12,885 nt of DNA, from contig JALLAP010001286.1 of NCBI GenBank assembly GCA_036939355.1, positions 1-12,885 on the forward strand. The letters are read 5' to 3'. This stretch comes from Thalassiosira profunda. Taxonomy: Eukaryota; Bacillariophyta; Thalassiosirophyceae; Thalassiosirales; Thalassiosiraceae. The position numbers and the translations under genes are program-made. How positions within the stretch are numbered: the first letter of the stretch is position 1; every line of letters starts with the position of its first letter. This document shows positions 5,079-12,095 of the stretch, piece by piece. Under the pieces are notes generated by a model. The model searched no databases and was not told the DNA's origin. It was given only the letters and a program-made list of their open reading frames with translations.

Positions 5079-7925
5079 TTAGTTGCTTGGCGAACAATAG
5101 GTACCCTTCAGCGTCGACAACAGCGTCTCGTCTTCTTCCGACACTTCCTTCAGAACATCGGCCGCCTTCTCAAAGTCCTGGATCAAGCCAACGATCCGTT
5201 CCCGCTTCGACGCCTCGAAGTGATTCGACAGCAGCGCGTCCACGCACGGCCGCTTCGTCATCAGCCCTCCCAGCGCCCGCACATACGCCATCGAATAGGG
5301 CGGTCGCGCGATCTCCAGCACGCCGCCGAAGAAGTATCGGAGGAGGGCCGAGTCCATCTCCGACGACCCCCCCTTCTCGAGCGTGCGCCGCACCGCCGAT
5401 AGCACGGCGAGGGACAGGCCCTGCGTGCACAGCCACAGCATCAGCCGTAGGCACTGCTCCTTGATGCTCGCCATCTTTTGGTGCGAGATCTCCCGATTCG
5501 AGTGGCCCATGAAAATAAGAGAGATGTCCAGGATGGCCGGCCGCGCCAGCGGGTGATGACGGGAGATGAGCCGCGCCAGGCTCAGGATGCACGGCGAGAT
5601 GGTGGGGTAGGAGGCCGTTTCCGCAAAGTCGGGCCGGCCGGCGAATTCCCTCGCCCACAGCAGCGCTCCCTGCGCCACCACGGGGTGGTGGATGCACAGG
5701 GCGCTCAGCTGCCGCCCCACCGAGCCATCGGCCGCGTCGCGGGCCTCGTCGACGACGGTGAAGGAGACCACGTTCTCCAGCCGCTCGCACAGCTGGCTGC
5801 CCTTCAGTATGGCCTCCGACAGGGCGTCCTCGTCGCTCGCGGCCACGTCCGCGTGGCCGCCCTCCGACCGCGCCCGCCGCTCCGCCGCCGTCGCCGCCAG
5901 CGCCACCAGCCGCGCGCACTTGAGCCGCGCCTCCAGCTGCCGGACGCGCTTCGCCCCGAACAGCGCCTGCAATAATGCCGTCACAGCAGCGGGATGTCGC
6001 ACGAGCAGGTCGCCGATTCGGTCGGTGGTCCCTCCGTAGGCGTACTTCAAGACGTTCTCCGCCACCTCCTTGTCGATGGGGACGTCCAGGCTGCTCTTCG
6101 TGAGCAGCTGCATCAGGGCCGAGTCCAGTGCGTCCGCGAGGTCGTCGTGCGACGACGAGCTGCCACTGACCGAACCGTCCACGCCATCGTTTGCCGGAGC
6201 CTTCCGCTTCCTCTTGCGCTGGAACAACTCCCCCATCGTCAACGCGGCGTCCACCCGACGTTTCCGCTGGAAGGTCGTCCCCGCCTTCGTCGGCGCGAGC
6301 ATCTCGTCCTCGAGCTCCTCGCGGAGGCGCTCCCACTTTCGGACGGCCCGCGCCAACCCCTGCCGCTGGCTGCCATCGTCGCCATTATTTGCCAGCAGCT
6401 CCTTCGTTTGGGCAATCAGCCTCTCCAGAACCTCCGTTGCATACAGATACGTGAAGGACGCGGACGTGCACGTCCGTCGCAGATCGGCCACCAGCCCGCC
6501 CATCGCGCCCGTGGTCCCGTCGATCGCCGAAGCCACCTCCCTCGTACATCCGTCCACCGCCACCCTCGCCGCGATCGACAATTCGCTCCCGAGCATAGAG
6601 CTGAACACCTCGAAGTACTCGCTCTGGTCGATCCGCCCCGCAATGTCCCGATGGTGGCCCAGGCTCGAGATCTTGCGCAGGCAGTAGGCAAATAACTTGC
6701 TCTCCTTGTGCGTCGCCGACAGGTCGATCAACAGCTTGCGCCACCGCTCCGAACGGATCATGTCCTCGACGAACCCGGCCTCCCCCTTCTTGAGGCCGAG
6801 GATGGCGTCGCCGTGCTCCTTCGTGAAGTGGTCGCGCACCAGGCGGCCGATGGCGTCTTCGGCGATGGATCGGGCGGCGTGTGCGCCCTCCTCGAACAAC
6901 GGATCCGCTGCACCCCCACCGTTGCCATACCCAACACTGTTGGGATTGGCAGTCCCCTCCTTCCCAATCACGGCCCCGCCCGCCCTTAACTCCGCGAGCC
7001 ACCGTCCCATCAGCCCGCACGATGCCGCACTCCCGCCGTAATGGGTCACTAAACTCTGCAATGCCTTGGGACCGGCCACCTGCGGCCCCAATTCCCGCAC
7101 CAACACATTAATCTGCTCGACGACGGCGGGTTCCATGACCGCATCGGGGCGCTGCAGAAATTGTTCGGCCTCGGCGGCGGTGCGTTGGGGCTTGCCGTCG
7201 GTGGGTTCGACGTCCATGCTGTCGTCGGCCCATTGCTTGGAGGGGGAGACGTCCCCTTCTTGGGGAGACTTCCCTCCCAGCGGAGATGCAGCCTCCTCGT
7301 CGCCCAACTGCATGCCCTCCGCACCCATCTCCTCCTCTGGACTGCGAGGAGTGGACGCCCCCGCAATACCGCCCGCCTCCTCCTCCGCCGCCCCGACGTC
7401 GGGCCGCTCCCACTGCGTCTCCCCCGAGTCGGCGTGGTAATAGTACACCCTCCCCTCGTTGTCGGGATCTTTATAGGCGACCCACCCGCCCCCGATGTCC
7501 TCCCCGTTGGCCGCGTCCTCGTCGGCCTCCTCTGCTTCCTCTGCGGCCGGTTCAGCGGCGGCCTCGGCGTTGAATGAGGGTGGAGACTTCGCGATGCCGT
7601 CGCCGTCGTCTGGTGCACCCGCGGGGGGGGACGTGGCAATTCCCCCCCCCGCGGGCGATTTCGCGGCGCGCTCAATTTCCAGAGGAGGCCTCTCCGCACC
7701 AGCGCCGCCCCCTTCGTTTCCAACAGCGTCTCCGTCTCCATCTGCAGCAGCCACACCACCAGCAGCAGCACCCTCCTCGGCAAAGCCCGGGGGCGCGTCC
7801 CACGTCGTCTCGCCCGACCTTTCGTTGTGGTAATACGTCCGCCCGTCGTCGTCGAGGTAGGCCGTCCAGTCGCCGATCGTCCGCCCCTCGGCCGCGGAGG
7901 CGGCGGCGGAGTCGTCGTCCGCCAT
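5079..7925 (-). CDS. NELF-C/D (TH1) homologue with two N-terminal WW domains
   Basis: Intronless 948-residue protein. WW1 spans ~18-47 (W20, YY31-32, W42, P45). WW2 spans ~146-176 (W148, YYY161-163, W172, P175). Both are the group seen in Prp40/FBP11-type splicing and transcription proteins. An acidic linker follows, with repeated Ser-Pro sites (KSPA, TSPP, KSPP, TPRSP, KSPQ, SPSK). From ~252 to ~930 it matches NELF-C/D: RPDAVMEP, HFTKEHGDAIL, SERWRKLLIDLS near the start, and HPVVAQGALLWA, RRTLEKGG, LLRYFFGGVLEIARPPY near the end. In animals NELF-C/D is a core subunit of the negative elongation factor that holds promoter-proximal Pol II. An inserted basic segment KRKRK (~568-573) followed by a Ser-rich stretch may be a nuclear signal. 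Human NELF-C/D is about 590 residues and has no WW domain. Start ATG 7925 precedes WW1 directly. It diverges from the gene at 8155 over 229 bp. Confidence 0.87.
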   Translation of the reverse strand: MADDDSAAASAAEGRTIGDWTAYLDDDGRTYYHNERSGETTWDAPPGFAEEGAAAGGVAAADGDGDAVGNEGGGAGAERPPLEIERAAKSPAGGGIATSPPAGAPDDGDGIAKSPPSFNAEAAAEPAAEEAEEADEDAANGEDIGGGWVAYKDPDNEGRVYYYHADSGETQWERPDVGAAEEEAGGIAGASTPRSPEEEMGAEGMQLGDEEAASPLGGKSPQEGDVSPSKQWADDSMDVEPTDGKPQRTAAEAEQFLQRPDAVMEPAVVEQINVLVRELGPQVAGPKALQSLVTHYGGSAASCGLMGRWLAELRAGGAVIGKEGTANPNSVGYGNGGGAADPLFEEGAHAARSIAEDAIGRLVRDHFTKEHGDAILGLKKGEAGFVEDMIRSERWRKLLIDLSATHKESKLFAYCLRKISSLGHHRDIAGRIDQSEYFEVFSSMLGSELSIAARVAVDGCTREVASAIDGTTGAMGGLVADLRRTCTSASFTYLYATEVLERLIAQTKELLANNGDDGSQRQGLARAVRKWERLREELEDEMLAPTKAGTTFQRKRRVDAALTMGELFQRKRKRKAPANDGVDGSVSGSSSSHDDLADALDSALMQLLTKSSLDVPIDKEVAENVLKYAYGGTTDRIGDLLVRHPAAVTALLQALFGAKRVRQLEARLKCARLVALAATAAERRARSEGGHADVAASDEDALSEAILKGSQLCERLENVVSFTVVDEARDAADGSVGRQLSALCIHHPVVAQGALLWAREFAGRPDFAETASYPTISPCILSLARLISRHHPLARPAILDISLIFMGHSNREISHQKMASIKEQCLRLMLWLCTQGLSLAVLSAVRRTLEKGGSSEMDSALLRYFFGGVLEIARPPYSMAYVRALGGLMTKRPCVDALLSNHFEASKRERIVGLIQDFEKAADVLKEVSEEDETLLSTLKGTYCSPSN
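7618..7655. repeat. Perfect 13-bp GC inverted repeat inside the NELF-like coding region
   Basis: Left arm CCCGCGGGGGGGG (7618-7630) is the exact reverse complement of CCCCCCCCGCGGG (7643-7655), with a 12-nt spacer. On the transcript it would form a very stable hairpin in the linker between the WW domains, where the protein reads SPAGGGIATSPPAG. The reading frame is intact across it, since both WW domains lie in one frame. Confidence 0.8.
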
Positions 7926-8154
7926 GCTGGTCGATGCTGGGGCTGCAAGCTGGGAGGGGCGGGAGCGGAGAGGGAGCGAGGAGGCGAGGGTGTTGAGCGT
8001 GACGGCTGCACCTGTGATGTGTCACGTGACCATCAAATCCGACGGCGACCTGTCGGCGACCGGAGCTCGCTTCGCTTCCCTCCTCCATCCCCTCGCTCGC
8101 ACCCAACCCCTTCGTCGGCGGCACGTGTTCTGCCTCTCTCATAAAACAACAACC
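7926..8154. promoter_or_regulatory. Divergent promoter shared by the NELF-like gene and the F-box-like gene
   Basis: Only 229 bp separate the two start codons. The perfect 10-bp palindrome GTCACGTGAC lies at 8021-8030, about 96 bp from ATG 7925 and 125 bp from ATG 8155. A further CACGTG occurs at 8122-8127. The leader before ATG 8155 is A/C-rich (ATAAAACAACAACC), a typical unstructured 5' UTR. No clear TATA box is seen for the minus-strand gene. Confidence 0.6.
8021..8030. promoter_or_regulatory. Palindromic E-box/G-box GTCACGTGAC
   Basis: Perfect 10-bp palindrome between divergent genes. The same TCACGTGA core occurs at 2556-2563 upstream of the AAA ATPase start. Such cores are bound by bHLH and bZIP dimers. 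Confidence 0.6.
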
Positions 8155-9783
8155 ATGTCGAAGGCTCTAGTACTTGACGATATTGAAGGGTCTCTATCGG
8201 AGGTCCTGTCCTATTTCACGCTGGCAGAGCTGGCGGAAATCCGCCGTGCGTCGCCCAATCTTCGGGAGGCATGCGAGCGTCGCAAGGCGTACATTCACAG
8301 CCTATTGACGAAGGGCGCGCTGGTGGAGATCGTCGACCTGACCTCCGAGCGCGGGAAGCGGCTGAATGGACGGCTGGCGGCAGTGAGCGGTCCTATCGAC
8401 AACGGCCGGTACCCGGTGAAAGTGCGACACATCACCGGCAAGGCGGAGAACATCAGCCTGAAGCCCACCAACGTCAACCCATTCCTCAAGCCGGACGATG
8501 AGGCGAAAGAGAAATCCCGGCTCGCTTTCATCGACTACTCGTCCGATGCGAAAGTCAGGGAGGGGCACGGGCGTTTGTTCGATCAAGTCCTCATGTTGAT
8601 GCGCTATGCCGTGAACGAGCGACAGGGCTGCGATTGCTTCGAGGGGGAGTTCGAAGAGTTCATGCTTTTACCCAGGGCGGATCGGATGATTGCCAAGTTG
8701 AACAGGGAGGTATTCACTTATTACAAGGCCAAGCCATCTTTGGCAGGGTTGATGGTACCTGGCAACATGTCAGTGCTAGACAGCACCATCCATTCTCTAT
8801 GCGAATGCGAGGATGATATCATCGGTTGGTTCGGAAAGATGGCCGGATATGAGAAGGATGGTGCTGGAGGAGAGCTGATGGTTCGGAACTTCGTGCGATT
8901 CATGCAGTCCTGGGACAAAGAAAGGGTTTGTGGGGAGTTCTGGCTATGCAAGGTCGTCAAGACGGGCACACTTGTTGTTCAGAAAGTCGATGACGGCTTG
9001 GGGAATGTCTACCTGGTGAAAGGAGTTGGTAGCGTAGTGGGTGGACACGTGCCAACTTCGCTACCCGTCCTCGTCCGAACGACATTCCTCCCTCTGTATG
9101 ACATGCTCGTTTACGATGAGATCATGTTGGGCCTGCGCTTCCATGCAAGCCATTCATTCAAGGAAAAGATTGAGAAACATGTTGCCAAGGCGGTCCGGGA
9201 ACAGTCGGTGATTCATTGTGGAGAGAGTGCGTCCCGTGGACTCTGGAATACGGAGCCACCCAAAGTCGTGAAGCCGGTGCCTAGCAATAAGTCGCCATTG
9301 GAGGATCAGAAGGAAAATGTGGATCCCAAAGAGACCACGTACAAGCCGACTCGGAACCAGCTTCGCCTGGCGGTGAAGCTGGTGAAATTCGCCAAACGAC
9401 ATGGCTTCAAGACTGAAGAGCGCCCAGGGATTTCGAGGCTGACAGTCAGGCGGCTCGGTTACACGAAGGAGGATAATCCAATGCAAATGGTTGGATTGAT
9501 GTATCAGAAAGGGTCTTTTCATGATGGCATCTGTCCCTTTCCCTTCGAGAAGTGGCCCTGCTACACGTTGGACGAACTTCTGGCCATGATTTTCACGAAG
9601 GTGAAGATGCTTGGCACCATGCCCGGCATGATCTGGGTGGACGAGACATCTCTCGTTGCTCCGCTGAGAAAGTGTCTGAAAGTGGCGAGTGATCACATCG
9701 GCTTCCACGAGGAGGTGCAAGTGGTGTGGTATCCTCCGCCCTCCGACGAGGAGCAGGCCTACCACTCGTATGGGCTGTATTGA
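8155..9783 (+). CDS. F-box-like and SH3-like domain protein, function unknown
   Basis: A 542-residue intronless protein starting at ATG 8155 (context aaccATGt). The frame is open further upstream but has no better ATG and crosses the promoter palindrome, so I place the start here. Residues ~8-46 look like a weak F-box (LSEVLSYFTLAELAEIRRAS), which in other proteins binds Skp1 in ubiquitin ligases. Residues ~56-110 contain LVEIVDLTSERGKRLNGRLA and GRYPVKV...ISLKPTNV, the small SH3-like barrel seen in many algal proteins, often beside MYND fingers; no zinc-finger cysteine pattern is present here. The middle is charged with hydrophobic helices. After a KEN-containing acidic linker (~391-397), a C-terminal part has a basic helix (NQLRLAVKLVKFAKRHG) and a terminal alpha/beta segment with MIWVDETSLVAPLRKCL and VVWYPPPSDEEQ, similar in shape to DUF6930-type domains. 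Both calls beyond the SH3-like barrel are tentative. Confidence 0.75.
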   Translation: MSKALVLDDIEGSLSEVLSYFTLAELAEIRRASPNLREACERRKAYIHSLLTKGALVEIVDLTSERGKRLNGRLAAVSGPIDNGRYPVKVRHITGKAENISLKPTNVNPFLKPDDEAKEKSRLAFIDYSSDAKVREGHGRLFDQVLMLMRYAVNERQGCDCFEGEFEEFMLLPRADRMIAKLNREVFTYYKAKPSLAGLMVPGNMSVLDSTIHSLCECEDDIIGWFGKMAGYEKDGAGGELMVRNFVRFMQSWDKERVCGEFWLCKVVKTGTLVVQKVDDGLGNVYLVKGVGSVVGGHVPTSLPVLVRTTFLPLYDMLVYDEIMLGLRFHASHSFKEKIEKHVAKAVREQSVIHCGESASRGLWNTEPPKVVKPVPSNKSPLEDQKENVDPKETTYKPTRNQLRLAVKLVKFAKRHGFKTEERPGISRLTVRRLGYTKEDNPMQMVGLMYQKGSFHDGICPFPFEKWPCYTLDELLAMIFTKVKMLGTMPGMIWVDETSLVAPLRKCLKVASDHIGFHEEVQVVWYPPPSDEEQAYHSYGLY

Positions 9784-9966
9784 ATGTGTTGTGATTTCGG
9801 GTTGATTGGATCAATATCTTTCACAAACATCACACTTAGGTGGCCTCCTGATAAAGGAGCATGCATGTTTGCTTTTGAAGTACCATAAGCAATAGAAGAA
9901 ACCATTAATCTCAGCTCCTTTCCGTTGCTACCGTCGCCCATTGCATGCCTTCCTCTGGCGGTGCTT
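9784..9966. other. Convergent 3' flank between F-box-like gene and metallopeptidase gene
   Basis: 183 bp, lower GC. It contains short inverted repeats (ATTGGATCAAT; CTCCTGATAAAGGAG) that could take part in transcript ending on either strand, but nothing strong enough to call a terminator. Confidence 0.35.
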
Positions 9967-12095
9967 TCACGTTGGAAAGACAGTAACTTCCGCAGTCCCG
10001 GCGATGCGATCGATCTGGCCAACGCTGATTATGTACCCCCAAATCTCAAAGGACCCTCCGGAGTCCAGCTTGGCCACCAGTTCCGACTCGGAATAGCTGT
10101 TCCTCCCGCCGCGCGGACGTCGCACGACGGTGACCATGTTCCGAGCCTCCTGCGTCTGCGCGTTGATCCCCCGTTTGGCGTTGAAGTTGACGTAATGATC
10201 GTTTCCCGACCGATTTTGGATCNTGCGTCTGCGCGTTGATCCCCCGTTTGGCGTTGAAGTTGACGTAATGATCGTTTCCCGACCGATTTTGGATCCGCAG
10301 AAGGACGGTGGTCGCAATTGGATAGTCCGCGATGCCGTGAAGAATCCCATCAAAACTGTTGTTGGCCCCACTGGAATTGATCGTGATGCCTTTATCTCGA
10401 TACCAACCCGTCTGCCAGCTTTTCGCAGCGTTGAAGCACATCCGCGGGGAATCGCTGTTGGGATACGAAGCACCCATGATCCCAGTCTGATCCTCGTACG
10501 TCTCGCCGCCTTCGTTCGAGTGACCCATATTGAGGTTGTGCCCCTGAGGAAAAGAAAACATGCTTGTAGCAAACACTTACGAATGCATCAAGCACTCCAG
10601 TCGCAAAGAAACTCACCAGCTCATGCATCTGGAGGGAAACTGAAGTACACCACTTGTCGTTGAAAATCGAGAGCCAATGATGAATGTAGGCGTATGCAAT
10701 GCCTTTGCCGTCCGCACCAGGGTTGGGGCTGTACGTGCCAACGGGCAGGCAGTAGACCACAAATTTGGCGAGCTCTGTTGGATGCTTCACGCCAAACATT
10801 CTGTTGAGCTCCTTCGTTACGGCAACCCGCATTGTGCCGTGTCCGTCGACTTTGCGGACTGACGGAAGGTTAACTGTCACAACTCCGTTGGCAATGGAGG
10901 CATTTCGATTGTCAGCACTTCCTCCGGATCGATCCAGAGCTTTGACGAGCTTCAACTTTCCGTGGCTGCACGCGTCGAATTGCGACACCATATTCGCGCG
11001 GTCGACGCCATTGCCGAACACGCTATTGCTGAGGGATGTCTCGTTCACCGACATTGCTTTGTCCGCCACGTCTACGCGTACGACAAGGACGGATTGGGTG
11101 CCTTCAAAAGCAGTGTCCTCCTTCTCGCGTTGGCCTGCCGCAATTGGCGCCTCTCCCTTCAGATCCACCGTGCCATTTGGGAAGAACTCCGTGCTCTCTG
11201 GGAGAGCAATCAGCGACACCCCCGAGACGAGTTCGCGCTTGGCGTAGTCCACAAAGCCGGAAGGGAGGTTCTGCAGCTCGTAAATTGTCCCCTCGGGCAG
11301 CTCCACGTTCAGCGGCCGCTCCCTCCGCGGCATGATGAGGATCGTCCCTGTCACTTCCTCCCCGTCGCCTCCGATATCGTCAATAACGTCGGATCGCTCA
11401 ACTTCAAAGGGAAAATCCTTCTCCTCGTACAAGTCCTCAGGATCGCTCTCCAACACGACCCCTCCGTCGACCCTCGCGCTCCATTCCCCCCGACCGTACG
11501 CGCAGCACATCCCATCTCCCGAGGAGTCGAACCACCTCATGAAATACTCCCCGGGAGGAAGGCAGAGGGCGCCCACATAACGGGTCCGACGTTTGTACTT
11601 CGTGCCCTCGGGTGGGCCGAAAGCCAATAGTTCACCCTCTCCATCGTCTCCGCCTGAGGCATGCAGTTCCCATCGGATCTCGCCGGGAAAATCGTCCGTT
11701 AAGAGGCGGAGGATCCACCGATGCTCGCCGTCGGGGCAGCGGGCGGGAGTGGACGACGAGGGGGGCGGCTGCCGGAGGACTTTTTGTTGGTTGATGGTCA
11801 TTAAGCTCGACGCATCTCCCATCGCTGCATCCGCACTGCCGCCGAAGGTCGGATCGCGGGCATCGCCACGTCTTGTGCCGAGGTAAGCCGCCACGCCGAC
11901 GAGTGCCGAGAACAACAGCGCGAGGAGGGCGGCGATGTGACCTCGGCGACACATTGCAACTGAAGAGCGGCGGGCGCTCTCGTTATCGGTCGCGCCCTCC
12001 GCCCTTGCCTCTTCGTCATCTATCGCGCTCATCGACTCTAGATTATGATGCCGATTGTGCAGCAAATCTCCTGTCTCCTTCATCCGATCTTGCAT
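9967..12095 (-). CDS. Membrane-anchored gametolysin-type (M11) metallopeptidase, two exons, disrupted by an assembly duplication
   Basis: Exon 1 runs 12095-10617 (493 codons) and exon 2 runs 10543-9967. ATG 12095 directly follows an in-frame TAG. Residues 54-72 form one hydrophobic helix after basic residues, suggesting a type II anchor with the enzyme outside or in the lumen. Residues ~126-230 form a domain with TDDFPGE, CLPPGEYFMRWFDSSGDGMCCAYG, a GDGxC pattern common in stramenopile secreted proteins. Splicing creates the zinc motif HELGHNLNMGHS (H491, E492, H495, H501), then DQTGIMGASY (Met-turn M516) and MCFNAAKSWQTGWY, all hallmarks of peptidase family M11, which cleaves cell-wall or matrix glycoproteins in Chlamydomonas. 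The usual metzincin glycine (HExxHxxG) is Asn here. A 72-bp duplication around an N shifts the frame. Without the extra 73 nt exon 2 is exactly 168 codons and ends at TGA 9967-9969, giving 660 residues, so the gene is probably intact in the organism. Confidence 0.85.
10151..10295. repeat. Two identical 72-bp blocks around a single N (likely assembly artefact)
   Basis: Block 10151-10222 and block 10224-10295 are identical over 72 bp, starting TGCGTCTGCG and ending TTTTGGATC, with N at 10223 between them. The extra length (72 + 1 = 73 nt) is not a multiple of three and breaks the M11 peptidase frame; counting the block once restores it. This is what results when two overlapping contig ends are placed side by side with a token gap. 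Confidence 0.93.
10544..10616 (-). other. 73-nt spliceosomal intron within the zinc-binding motif
   Basis: Donor GTGAGT directly follows CATGAGCTG (His-Glu-Leu). The acceptor is TTTTCTTTTCCTCAG, a strong pyrimidine tract, followed by GGGCACAAC (Gly-His-Asn). Joining them at phase 0 restores HELGHN, so the splice sites are fixed by the protein family rather than guessed. Unspliced, exon 1 reads through into a wrong frame and stops at 10392-10394. Confidence 0.92.

Noticed and set aside
5079..7925. Symplekin/Pta1 identity for the WW-containing protein
   Set aside because: Helical-repeat look was tempting, but PDAVMEP, the HFTKEHGDAIL/WRKL segment and the LEK...RYFFGGVLEIARPPY segment match NELF-C/D specifically.
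7924..8154. N-terminal extension of the F-box-like protein back to 7924
   Set aside because: Would use a non-ATG start, cross the palindromic promoter element and overlap the start of the divergent gene; ATG 8155 has a good leader.
10151..10295. Biological tandem duplication in the peptidase
   Set aside because: Perfect identity, exact abutment on a lone N and frame restoration on single-copy reading all point to an assembly artefact.
10046..10576. Separate small gene encoding the zinc motif
   Set aside because: It is exon 2 of the metallopeptidase read from an intronic ATG; the 73-nt intron joins it to exon 1.
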